Positions 11,675 to 20,405 of a stretch of DNA of 64,000 nucleotides are shown in pieces; the stretch's first letter is position 1, and each line of letters begins with the position of its first letter. Under the pieces are notes generated by a model. The model had not been told where the DNA came from, ran no database searches, and saw only the letters and a program-made list of their open reading frames with translations. The stretch covers positions 175,539 through 239,538 of the forward strand of contig BJOX01000272.1 in NCBI GenBank assembly GCA_009731375.1. The letters run 5' to 3'. The translations under genes and the position numbers were made by a program. Origin of the DNA: Paulinella micropora. Taxonomy: Eukaryota > Cercozoa > Imbricatea > Euglyphida.

Positions 11675-11684
11675 NNNNNNNNNN

Positions 11685-11808
11685 AGAAGATGATTACCCT
11701 TTTCGCGCAGGTATTTTCAAGAAAAATACCAGCCCGAAAAGGGTCTTTTAGGACCAAAAATCACCATCATAAGAAATAATTAAGAAATCAAGAGGAAATC
11801 AAAAAGGA
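11685..11808 (+). repeat. Polinton left terminal inverted repeat
   Basis: It is identical over 124 bp, apart from one base (GATTACC versus GATCACC), to the reverse complement of 32603-32726. Its outer end holds a near-palindrome (CCCTTTTCG ... CGAAAAGGG, about 11697-11746) with an inner GGTATTTT / AAAATACC stem. The terminus could therefore fold into a hairpin. Confidence 0.95.
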
Positions 11809-11836
11809 AGCGAAAAGGAAGCAAGAAACATAAATT

Positions 11837-11852
11837 ATTTTACATTTATAAA
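11837..11852 (+). promoter_or_regulatory. Repeated TTTTACATTTATAAA motif, copy 1
   Basis: The 16-mer ATTTTACATTTATAAA occurs here, at 11882-11897 and at 12200-12215, each ahead of a small plus-strand gene. A 10-N gap follows directly. Confidence 0.5.
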
Positions 11853-11881
11853 NNNNNNNNNNGGAAGAAGGAACATAAATT

Positions 11882-11897
11882 ATTTTACATTTATAAA
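11882..11897 (+). promoter_or_regulatory. Repeated TTTTACATTTATAAA motif, copy 2
   Basis: The motif lies 23 bases before the ATG of the 90-residue gene. Its TATA-like core and constant distance from start codons suggest an element-specific promoter. Confidence 0.55.
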
Positions 11898-11920
11898 ATA
11901 TTATTACATAATTATAAAAG

Positions 11921-12193
11921 ATGACGATGACATTACAACAGCAAGCAGAAAAAGAAATGAAGGAAGCATACAACAAGCATTTTCCAGAAGCAAATGCTGA
12001 TGACCTTTCTTTTAGAAATTTCACGAGAGAGCAAATGATTGATAGATATAGAAAAGCACACGAGTTCTGGGATAAGCAAGCATATGAAATAATAAATGGT
12101 GGAAAGAATACGATGAAGGAACTATACAAAATGAAAATTTGTATCCAAGCAAAAGAACAACTAAATATGAGAATGGCTATACATAATATATAA
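11921..12193 (+). CDS. Hypothetical protein, 90 aa
   Basis: A small charged, mostly helical frame (begins MTMTLQQQAEKEMKEAYN) is the first gene of the element. It has no membrane segment or recognised domain. It is preceded at 23 bases by the repeated motif and followed by another copy of the motif before the next gene. That arrangement supports a real, separately transcribed gene. The function is not recognised; position next to polymerase in Polintons does not assign a role. Confidence 0.6.
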   Translation: MTMTLQQQAEKEMKEAYNKHFPEANADDLSFRNFTREQMIDRYRKAHEFWDKQAYEIINGGKNTMKELYKMKICIQAKEQLNMRMAIHNI

Positions 12194-12199
12194 TTAATT

Positions 12200-12215
12200 A
12201 TTTTACATTTATAAA
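12200..12215 (+). promoter_or_regulatory. Repeated TTTTACATTTATAAA motif, copy 3
   Basis: The same 16-mer lies 32 bases before the start of the 68-residue gene and seven bases after the preceding stop codon. Confidence 0.55.
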
Positions 12216-12247
12216 AATATATCAACTATAATATACAACGAAGGAGG

Positions 12248-12454
12248 ATGCCAAGACCAAAAATTTACGAAGGAGAAGCAAGACGAAAGAGAAATAACGA
12301 GAAGGCTCTCGCATACTACTACCGCCACCAAGAAAGGTTGAAGGAGGAAAGAAAAGAAAAAGCATTAAAGCAAAAGCAAGAACTAAAAAGCATGGAGGAA
12401 TACAAAAAGAAGATACAAGAGCTGGAAGATAAATTGAGTAAAGTAGCGGTTTAA
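12248..12454 (+). CDS. Small basic coiled-coil protein, 68 aa
   Basis: A lysine- and glutamate-rich frame (begins MPRPKIYEGEARRKRNNEK) has a basic N-terminal half. Its C-terminal heptad-like stretch (YKKKIQELEDKLSKV) predicts a coiled coil. The layout resembles short bZIP-like or DNA-binding dimer proteins, but no family was recognised. It sits between the first small gene and polymerase on the same strand with its own copy of the repeated upstream motif. Confidence 0.6.
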   Translation: MPRPKIYEGEARRKRNNEKALAYYYRHQERLKEERKEKALKQKQELKSMEEYKKKIQELEDKLSKVAV

Positions 12455-12586
12455 GTTCTAATAATTTTTTTTAATCTGGTAAAAATATTTTTCATCTAAA
12501 CAAATAGCTCATATATAATAACGGTAAAAACATTAATTAATTATTTTTAGAAAAAGTATCTTACCTAATATATACATAACGGTAAA

Positions 12587-15500
12587 ATGTCAAAACCACC
12601 ACTACCACCAAGACCAAACAAGCAATATGTTCAACTTCTTCAAGCTAAGGCTAAGCTTAGAAAGGTTGAAACGAAAGATAAAAGAAACCGCCAGGACCTT
12701 TTATCTAACATCCGTAGTAATACGAGGGCAAATCTCCGCGAGGCTAAGACTAGGGAAGCGAAGAGGCGAGAGTTTAGAGCAAACGATTATGAAGTTAGGA
12801 GGGATAATCGGCTGAACTCTCTCACATTCAAATTTAGGGAGCTAGACATAAGCTTCTATGATACAGACACCTTGGAAGAGAAGGTATTGATGCCCGCTAT
12901 AAGATATGCCAGAAGGGAAGGTATGACCAACGATGCGGATGTCAATATATCTATAACATACACCACCGCTCCCGCTAATATACGATACGACCACTATTTA
13001 AAAAAGAAAAGTTTTAACTCATTTCAACTCCGCCAATACGATACTGTATTTATTGATGCTCTGAACGATTTCAACATAAACAACATTGAAGCGAGCGAGA
13101 ATGGATATGAAAGAAACATAAGATATGTGGAAATAACCATAGTTCAAGAAAACAGCGGAGGGTGCTATGAAGGAGTGAGAGATAAAAGAACTAAGGTTGA
13201 AGAAGGAGTAAGAATATCACCACCCAGCAAAAACAACAACTGCTTATTCTTCTTATGTAAGGATATTCTAAATATTAAACCGATGAACAAGAACCGCTGT
13301 AATATCGTCCGAGCTGAATTCAACCTTCCACCAAACTCGCCAATACCATTTTCAATAGCGGTTGAAATATTGAAAAAATATGTTAAGGAAGGGAAAACAT
13401 ATGAAATAACTGACCATATTATGAAGCAGACATTCAGCACAAATGAAGAAGGGCAGGAACCCGACAAACTAATCTTTTTGGAGAATAACCATTATTACGG
13501 ATTGGTTAAGCAATTCAAGAAGCGGTGCGAAGACTGTCTGAGACCATATTTGAACAAACACAAATGTAATCTCAACAGGAAAAAATTTGCGGATATTATG
13601 TTGAAGAAGAATGGTAAAAGACACTTAATAACTAAGTTCCGCACGGAAGAAAAAATAAATAACGACCAAATTCTACATTACGATTTGGAATCATTTAGAA
13701 ACACAAACATCGCTGCCGGCTACGATATCCACGACTGCTACATAGTCGGATATACTCAGGGATCTGAGGGTTTCAAATACATAGCTGGTAAAGATTGTAT
13801 CAGTCAATTTGTGGATGAACTAATTAAACGAGGCGACCTTATAAAAGCAGGATGGGTGCCGAAGAAAAAGGATGACAAACCGCCAGTTCTATATGTTAAT
13901 GGTTTCAACGGAGCAAACTTTGACCACTACTTCATACACCAAGAATTAATCAGAAGGGGTATTAAGATTAAGTCTTCAAAAATCAATAACGGCTCTATTA
14001 TCTGCTTAGAGTTTGAAAATGTTAAGATGTGGGATATGTGTAAGCATACACAAGGAAGTCTTAAAGCAAATCTTGAAAGTATGGGGTGCGAAATCCTCAA
14101 AGGCGACTTTGACCACAACCGTGCCAAAATGTGGGAGGATATGGACGACAAGACGAGGCAGGACTGTCTAGCTTATCTTAAAAACGATGTTATGGGTTTG
14201 AAGGAATTATACGATAAGTTAAACACAACGATATTTACAGCCCACAAGGTCAATTTAACTTCATACATTTCAACTTCAAGTCTCGCTTTTAACATATGGA
14301 AAAAATATGTAGATGGTAAATACGAGGTGAGACTTCCAACGGTGGAGCAGGAAAGAGCATTTAGAAAAGCCATTATCGGCGGAAGGACTTACCCATCTAA
14401 GAGGCGGTTCATTTCTGCTCAGTATGAACGATATTTGAAAAAAGAGATCACCTTTGACGATATAATTGACTACCTCGTTGATGCGGATGTCGTTTCTTTG
14501 TATCCAACAGCGATGTTGTTAGCTTTTATGGTTGGCGACATACTGGAAACAATCGGACCATTTGACCCGCGAAACCTTCAAATCGGTATTTACAACCTTG
14601 ATTACATCTCACCCAAAAACATATTACATTCAAGGATTGGACAGCGAGACAAAATGGGCTCCCTTAAATGGCGGCTAGAAGATATGAAGGACCAATGGCT
14701 GACGAGTGTAGATATTGAGGATATGGTAGCCGAAGGATACGAAGTCCGCATTCATAAAGGATACTACACTGCCAAATCTGAATGTGTCTTCGCCCAATAC
14801 ATAGACGATATGTTCAAAGCGAAGGAAAATGCGGAGAAAGGTAGCCCGCAATATTTGCTCGCCAAATTGTTTATGAATAGTCTATACGGTAAGATGATAC
14901 AACGACCTATACCTTCAATAACAACATATATACAAACTAATGAAGATTACTGGAAATTCTGGAATAGCAATCAAATAACTGACATAGTTAAATTTACGGA
15001 CCAACAAGGAAAAGATTTATGGCACATATCGGGCCTTCCCCGCAATCCAATCTTATTAGAAAGTAGCATAACCAAACCTTCACACTATGGGGCATTCATT
15101 CTAGCATATAGCCGTCGCATTATGTTCAACTATATTAAGGAAGCAAACCCGAACAGAACCATTGAAGACGACTTTTACTACACCGACACAGACAGCTTAC
15201 AAATCCACGCGAGATGTGCCAAGTATGTAAAGAATATGGGTAATAAGAAACTAGGTGGTATTGGAGACGATTTAGGCGATGGTTGTAAGATTATAAAAGG
15301 TGTGTGGATAGCACCGAAACTATATATGTTAGAATTCACGACAAAGGATGCCTTTACGGAAGGAATGACCAAGAACGACTTAAAGCATATTTCAAAAGGG
15401 GTTAAAATAGTGTCTGAAAACGGAGTTAAAAGATATTTCCATTTTAGGGGTAAAGGCTTAGATGCTAATCAGCTAAACTATGACACATTTGATAAGATGG

Positions 15501-15706
15501 ACAAAGGCGGGTCAGTTGAAAATGTAAAGGATTTCCAAATGAAAAAAATACACATTGATAGAAACAGCAAACAACAACAAGTCCCACATTTTAGCATTCT
15601 ACATATGACGAATGTTAAAAAACAAGTTAATGAGAATAAATGGGCGGGCCGTAAGTTCATTAACGATAATGACAGCATCCCACTCGGCTTCCACATTCGC
15701 GGTTGA
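12587..15706 (+). CDS. polB: Protein-primed family B DNA polymerase
   Basis: This 1039-residue protein carries 3'-5' exonuclease motifs: LHYDLES (about residue 363), NGFNGANFDHY (about 440) and the Tyr/Asp motif YLKNDVMGL (about 530). The polymerase motifs are A, DADVVSLYP (about 632-640), B, KLFMNSLYGK (about 760-769), and C, YTDTDS (about 864-869). The SLYP and NSLYG signatures and the overall size fit the protein-primed polymerases of Polintons and adenoviruses, which start synthesis from a terminal protein. The N-terminal 350 residues have no recognised domain and could hold the terminal-protein or accessory part. The frame is intact and stops at TGA. It converges with the lipase-like gene, whose stop lies immediately downstream on the other strand. 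Confidence 0.97.
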   Translation: MSKPPLPPRPNKQYVQLLQAKAKLRKVETKDKRNRQDLLSNIRSNTRANLREAKTREAKRREFRANDYEVRRDNRLNSLTFKFRELDISFYDTDTLEEKVLMPAIRYARREGMTNDADVNISITYTTAPANIRYDHYLKKKSFNSFQLRQYDTVFIDALNDFNINNIEASENGYERNIRYVEITIVQENSGGCYEGVRDKRTKVEEGVRISPPSKNNNCLFFLCKDILNIKPMNKNRCNIVRAEFNLPPNSPIPFSIAVEILKKYVKEGKTYEITDHIMKQTFSTNEEGQEPDKLIFLENNHYYGLVKQFKKRCEDCLRPYLNKHKCNLNRKKFADIMLKKNGKRHLITKFRTEEKINNDQILHYDLESFRNTNIAAGYDIHDCYIVGYTQGSEGFKYIAGKDCISQFVDELIKRGDLIKAGWVPKKKDDKPPVLYVNGFNGANFDHYFIHQELIRRGIKIKSSKINNGSIICLEFENVKMWDMCKHTQGSLKANLESMGCEILKGDFDHNRAKMWEDMDDKTRQDCLAYLKNDVMGLKELYDKLNTTIFTAHKVNLTSYISTSSLAFNIWKKYVDGKYEVRLPTVEQERAFRKAIIGGRTYPSKRRFISAQYERYLKKEITFDDIIDYLVDADVVSLYPTAMLLAFMVGDILETIGPFDPRNLQIGIYNLDYISPKNILHSRIGQRDKMGSLKWRLEDMKDQWLTSVDIEDMVAEGYEVRIHKGYYTAKSECVFAQYIDDMFKAKENAEKGSPQYLLAKLFMNSLYGKMIQRPIPSITTYIQTNEDYWKFWNSNQITDIVKFTDQQGKDLWHISGLPRNPILLESSITKPSHYGAFILAYSRRIMFNYIKEANPNRTIEDDFYYTDTDSLQIHARCAKYVKNMGNKKLGGIGDDLGDGCKIIKGVWIAPKLYMLEFTTKDAFTEGMTKNDLKHISKGVKIVSENGVKRYFHFRGKGLDANQLNYDTFDKMDKGGSVENVKDFQMKKIHIDRNSKQQQVPHFSILHMTNVKKQVNENKWAGRKFINDNDSIPLGFHIRG

Positions 15707-15707
15707 A

Positions 15708-16442
15708 TTATAAATAAATTTTTTTGGCTCCTTTCCCTTTGAAGCTCCTGATTGTATGAATTCCTTTTTTTGGTTTCACTAACTTAGTATTTACAGCCGT
15801 AGCACCCATTAACGATACTGGGTCAAATGCGGTTCGGTAGTTCGTGGTTAGCTTCGCCGTCTTAGCCCTTTTCCCTTTTGGATTAATTTTAACAGCTACT
15901 CTATCAATTACTCCTTCAATGAGGTCTTTTGTGCTACTGCCTTTATTGTATGTGGTCGCCCTTACCCCAGTCTGTCTGCTCAGGTCTTTCGCAATCGTTC
16001 CTCCAAGACTATGACCCGTTAGCTCCACATTATCCTTACCATATTTTTTTATCACTTCGTCAACCAACTTCTGTTCTTCTTTATATCTCGGAGTTTTCTT
16101 TAATACTCCCTTTACCAATGCGACATCGGTTAGCAGGTCCCGCTTATCTACTGAACCCCTAAATGCTACAATCGCCTTACCATCTTTTTCATACACTGTT
16201 GATTTCTCTTTGCTAGCGACAGGCTTCCAACCGTCCGCACCTTTTCTATCCGACGAGGACGAATAGACATCCTCTGATAAATCCGCATTACCTCCTTGTA
16301 GGGGCCTGCTCCCCCTACGACCCCGCCGAGGGTTTGAAAGGGCTTGTCCTTTCCATTCCTTACCAGCTTTTTTCAATGCTTCACCATAGGTTATGTTATG
16401 CTTAGCAGAGTAAGCCTTAACGAACTTTATCCACTCGGTCAT
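15708..16442 (-). CDS. Class-3 lipase-like protein
   Basis: This 244-residue protein has a nucleophile elbow GHSLGG (residues 143-148, Ser145) and an upstream AFRGS strand (93-97) as in class 3 lipases. Candidate acid and base residues are Asp207 (AFDPVS) and His229 (GIHTI). The first 35 residues form a short basic helical segment (ITYGEALKKAGKEWK), and a Gly-Gly at about 50-51 precedes the lipase region. No signal peptide or membrane helix is visible. Known lipases of this fold cleave ester bonds of acylglycerols or phospholipids. In a capsid-forming element it could act on host membranes during entry or exit, but that is inference. It overlaps no neighbour and its stop nearly abuts the polymerase stop. 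Confidence 0.8.
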   Translation of the reverse strand: MTEWIKFVKAYSAKHNITYGEALKKAGKEWKGQALSNPRRGRRGSRPLQGGNADLSEDVYSSSSDRKGADGWKPVASKEKSTVYEKDGKAIVAFRGSVDKRDLLTDVALVKGVLKKTPRYKEEQKLVDEVIKKYGKDNVELTGHSLGGTIAKDLSRQTGVRATTYNKGSSTKDLIEGVIDRVAVKINPKGKRAKTAKLTTNYRTAFDPVSLMGATAVNTKLVKPKKGIHTIRSFKGKGAKKIYL

Positions 16443-16490
16443 TCTATATATTTAATTTTTATTTTTTTCCTGCCTACTATACACTCTACT

Positions 16491-16772
16491 ATGTCTACCC
16501 TAACTAGACTGTGCGAGAAGTTCCAACAACTTTCAATTGAAGGTGAAAAAAAATCCTTCTCATTGGAAGATGTCCAAAAGGTAATCCACGACGAAATAAA
16601 AGCGATTGAAGAAATGAGAAATGCTCAGCCGAACTCGTTTCATTTCGGGAAATACAAAGGCAAAAAAATAGAAGACATCGCAAAGATTGACAAGCCATAT
16701 CTTGAATGGTTAGTTCGTCAGCCGTGGTGTAGCAATAAAGACGAATTGAAAAAGTACTGTCTATCGCCGTAG
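16491..16772 (+). CDS. Small protein with FGKYKGK-type (DUF3820-like) domain
   Basis: The start chosen is the ATG at 16491 (MSTLTRLCEKF), giving 93 residues; the longer upstream frame overlaps the lipase start region. The C-terminal half contains FHFGKYKGKKIEDI followed by PYLEWLVRQPW. That pattern occurs in DUF3820-like modules and in C-terminal tails of some exonucleases, where it probably binds nucleic acid. The N-terminal half is helical. It lies alone on the plus strand between minus-strand genes. The function is unknown. Confidence 0.6.
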   Translation: MSTLTRLCEKFQQLSIEGEKKSFSLEDVQKVIHDEIKAIEEMRNAQPNSFHFGKYKGKKIEDIAKIDKPYLEWLVRQPWCSNKDELKKYCLSP

Positions 16773-16779
16773 GAGGTAT

Positions 16780-17415
16780 CTATCGTAGGTGATACATCTT
16801 ACCTCTAATATTTATTTCTTTTTTTATAATTCGCAGTATTGCTTTCTGTTTGTGAAAGTCGCTAAATTTGGTGAAATGCGGTTCTTTCAATAGGTTATCT
16901 TCAACTTCTAATTCTCTATTAACTTCAAGGTATTGTTGAAGGATGTCTTTGAATTGTATTATGTCAAAGTGGTGGTCTACGTGGACATCAACCCGTTCAT
17001 ATATATCGCCACTTATTTCGCATATGTATCGTGGTTCTACGAATACATCAATAGCCACGATGTCAAGATATTCTTGTATTTGCGGTCTTATTGTATTTCT
17101 GCTTGCTTCTTTTATCACTCTCGCCATTTTTTTTAATTTGCTAAGGCCTATGAGGTCAACACAGCAATTCCACGAAAACGGCTTACCATCTACACTAAAG
17201 TGTTTTCTCCCCGTGGTCAAATTACTTTCAACATCAATGATGCCATTTTTTAGACAAGGGTGATGGGTTATTAGGTCTAGCACGAAATTGCCGTCTTCTG
17301 GGTTCAGAACTTCACCATCGTTATATTTGCTTATTATTCTTCTTATGTGGGATTTGATAGATGCTTTTGTTAGAAACCGCCTACCACCCACAATATACAA
17401 CTTACGACTATACAT
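16780..17415 (-). CDS. DUF3223-domain protein, 211 aa
   Basis: Residues about 10-90 match the DUF3223 pattern. There is an FxTKxxIKxHxRxI start, then a YNDGEVLNPEDGNFVLDLI block, a THHP motif, and an aromatic/Cys end (FSWNCCVDLIG). The C-terminal 110 residues are helical with several acidic and His residues and no known domain. DUF3223 proteins occur in plants, bacteria and mobile elements and lack an established biochemical role. Its stop falls just after the end of the opposite 93-residue gene. Confidence 0.65.
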   Translation of the reverse strand: MYSRKLYIVGGRRFLTKASIKSHIRRIISKYNDGEVLNPEDGNFVLDLITHHPCLKNGIIDVESNLTTGRKHFSVDGKPFSWNCCVDLIGLSKLKKMARVIKEASRNTIRPQIQEYLDIVAIDVFVEPRYICEISGDIYERVDVHVDHHFDIIQFKDILQQYLEVNRELEVEDNLLKEPHFTKFSDFHKQKAILRIIKKEINIRGKMYHLR

Positions 17416-17458
17416 TACTATATTATTATATTAGAAAAAATTATTACAAAAATAATTA

Positions 17459-18712
17459 TTATTGGTCTTCTAAGAAATTAACGATAACACTCACATTTCC
17501 TCCATTCGCAACAGTAGATACAGACTTTTGTAAAAATGTTAGATTTTCACCAGGTGATAGTTGAACATCGTAAGTTCGCAGGTCAATAAGCTGGCTTGAA
17601 GTAGCATTAACATACAGTTTTAGAATTACATCCGTTATAGTGGCACCGCCGAGAGCAGTCGCAGCAGTGTCCTTTGATACGATTGAGGTTGTGGCATCAA
17701 TATCGGCAAAGTTCTCCGCCGTAAGTGCTCCAGTCGTTTTTACAATTCGCACTATATTAACTTTGGTGTCTTCGTTTGATATGCTTACGAGAGTTGGGTA
17801 AACGGTTGAATAATTTGTTGAGGCACCATTAAAAAGTGATTTATTTTTTATGCTGAGAATTGGGCTTTCAGTAGTGCTCGCCTTTTCATCTCCTTCCGCT
17901 TCGTTTGATATGCTTGTATTAACAGTGTTGGTGCCCTCAATAAACATACTACAACTGACTGTTTTTAATATTTGTATTCCAGTTCCACCATTATTAAACA
18001 TTCGTGCCACAAAAGGGAGAGTTGTATTCCGAAGACTGACACCCGTGTTGGCATTCGCATACTTAATCATATGGACTTGCTGGAATGCGCCCGTCGTGGG
18101 GTTTTCAATTGAAAACTTAATAGCACCAAAGCCTAAATATTGGAATTGAATTTGAAATACATTTCCCTTCGTCCAATCCATATTAGGCATATCGCCTGTT
18201 CCATTACACGGGTCATTCCAAGTCGCTTGTGAAACCAAGGTAGGCACTCCTGCTTTGGTATGGAGAATATTCATTCCGTCATTTTTAGTCTTGTAAAAAT
18301 AGAAACCATTATCTAATGCGGTATCACCAATGCCGATAAATGAATAGTAGTCCTTGGTTTCGTCAGTAGTCCATAAGGCAGTGAAGCGACACATAACTCC
18401 CATCCCTGTTCTGTATTTAATTCTTTTTTTGCTTACCATAATGGCATCGGCGGTAGCTTTCGCTTCCGTTTTCAATTCAGCCATATTCGCATTAAATGCT
18501 ACGGTCGCATTAGTTTGAGTTAATGTCCATATCCGTGTATTAACTGTGTAGGGAAAGATTTCCTGTAATACTGGTGTTAATGAACTGGTTAATGCTTCAC
18601 CGAAGGCGGTTTTCATATTATTTGTTTCAATGTGTCCATCATACCCGACTTTGACATTTACGAAATCTCCGTCAGGATTTTGGGCGATTAAATTTCTCTG
18701 ATGAGTGGTCAT
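17459..18712 (-). CDS. Predicted virion surface or structural protein, 417 aa
   Basis: The frame is beta-rich with low charge and many Thr/Asn/Gly residues (MTTHQRNLIAQNPDGDFVN at the start). It has no transmembrane segment or signal peptide. Its middle looks like a jelly-roll or lectin-type sandwich (YYSFIGIGDTALDNGFYFY and FQIQFQYLGFGAIKFSIEN). It is adjacent to the major capsid gene and reads in the same direction, as expected for a spike, vertex or receptor-binding protein. No family was recognised with confidence. Capsid context is the main support for a structural role. Confidence 0.6.
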   Translation of the reverse strand: MTTHQRNLIAQNPDGDFVNVKVGYDGHIETNNMKTAFGEALTSSLTPVLQEIFPYTVNTRIWTLTQTNATVAFNANMAELKTEAKATADAIMVSKKRIKYRTGMGVMCRFTALWTTDETKDYYSFIGIGDTALDNGFYFYKTKNDGMNILHTKAGVPTLVSQATWNDPCNGTGDMPNMDWTKGNVFQIQFQYLGFGAIKFSIENPTTGAFQQVHMIKYANANTGVSLRNTTLPFVARMFNNGGTGIQILKTVSCSMFIEGTNTVNTSISNEAEGDEKASTTESPILSIKNKSLFNGASTNYSTVYPTLVSISNEDTKVNIVRIVKTTGALTAENFADIDATTSIVSKDTAATALGGATITDVILKLYVNATSSQLIDLRTYDVQLSPGENLTFLQKSVSTVANGGNVSVIVNFLEDQ

Positions 18713-18783
18713 AGTTCGTATATTATCAAAAAAATAAATAATCTATCAAAATTAATTACTACCTATTACCTAACTGGTGGGGT

Positions 18784-20309
18784 TTAAGTTCTGGTAATGG
18801 TGCCATTCTTAACATTTACTTCTTGCTGAGTGACGACAAATGTGTAATGATTGGACGCAATATTCGCAGTGGTAGCAATAAACCCCATCGTCGCTCGGTG
18901 TCTAGGGGTAGTCCGCTGATTTCATTTTGGTCCTTGCTCCACAGCGGACGAGTATTGTCAAAGCTATCGCACCAAACCCAGTTGTATTGATAAACATTGC
19001 TATTCATCAAAGAAGAGCCTTCCAACTTCGGTTTAAGATACATATAGTCTTCTAGTTTTCCAGTTTGACAATCAACATTGAATTCTTGAAGTCGTGCTCC
19101 ATCTAGTGTGGTATAAAAAGTTTGGACCTTAGAACCGAGCAGGTTGCTATTGTCATAAGCGGTGTTCTTATTTTCGGTTGTATTGAAAACAGAGTGATAA
19201 ATTTTCTTAATTCGTCGTCCGTGGCCTTTGTCAAATCTAAGGATAACATTTTGAGAAGTTGAAGCGAGCCCGACAGTGTTTTTATACAAATAAGAATAAT
19301 CAATGTTGAAGCTCATACCTTCGGGGCTCATAATCTTCTGTTGAATTGATTGAACAACATCTGGGTTAGTTTCAACAGCTAAGAACAGGCTGAGATTAGT
19401 AATAGTAACATTTGAATCAGCTACCGCAACAGTGCCTCCGCCAGTGGAAAGAGCATCATTGTTGTAATAAAAGATTTTGGGTGTCTGTTGCCAAACAATC
19501 CGCAAAGTCAAAATTTCTGGAAACATAATAGTTTTATCCAGAGCGAAAATAGTATTGTAAAGCATTCCAAGATTAATCTTAACATTAACACTTGGGCTGG
19601 CATTGTTAATAGTTCCAGCTGAAAAATACTTAGCCTCATTAAAAGCAACATTAACGAACTTACTCGTGCCAGTCTCATTCGCGATAAGGGCATCATCGTG
19701 TCGGCGGGCATTTGTGGTGGGTTGTGCCATCCAAGCCTTTAATGCGGCCTGAACCTGAGCCTTAGCAACATCAATGCCCGTATCAATTTGCCCCGCCGCA
19801 TTTCCTGCTATTGCCGAAGCGGCCAATGCTGTTTGTAATGCGGCCAACCTTGTAGCATCGCTAGCGGGTTGAAATGTAGTTGTAGCATTACACTTTTGAA
19901 GCATACAACCTGCTCCACTTCCATTGTCGTGGTTTTCCAAAGCGAGTAAATCATCAATGGAGGTTTCGGGTTTCCAAATCATCTTGGTGATATTGCCGAC
20001 TTCGTTAATGTCGCACAGATAAACACCACCTCTGGTAATCAATTGTATCTGCCTAATCGGGGCCAGGCAATCCATAAAGCATTTATTGTAGTTTCCAGCC
20101 TTCGCATCTGGGGCATAATTAAAACTCAAAACAGAGCGAGCCAAGTTAAAAGGACGGCTGATAAGGTCAAAGTTGCTTTCCTGTCCTCCTGCGGTAGACA
20201 CAGTGATATTAATAGAACCCTCACGAGGGGTAAGCTTATTCAAGCGATAAGAAGCACTGATGTAGTCAGTCCTGCTAAAATCTAGTTCGCCTCCGTGTTG
20301 TGTGGGCAT
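18784..20309 (-). CDS. MCP: Major capsid protein (double jelly-roll), 3' end frameshifted
   Basis: The main frame (18816-20309, 497 residues) starts MPTQHGGELDFSRTDYISAS. It carries the conserved block FNLARSVLSFNY ... CLAPIRQIQLITRGG (residues about 58-95) and a later EILTLRIVWQQTPKIFYYNN strand, as in Polinton-type major capsid proteins. Near 18908 a C4 run shifts the frame. The ORF then ends in an unrelated basic tail, while another frame continues with a plausible beta-strand end (MGFIATTANIAS ... NGTITRT) to TAA at 18784-18786. One extra C would join them. The product would form the hexameric capsomers of the particle. Flanked by minor capsid and the 417-residue protein. Confidence 0.9.
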
Positions 20310-20405
20310 TTTTGTGTAAACTTACAAACTCAAAAACGATTTGTAAAAGGTTCCTATATTAATCCCCCAAAAAAATAAATAATTCTAAAATTAAAATTAA
20401 TTAAC

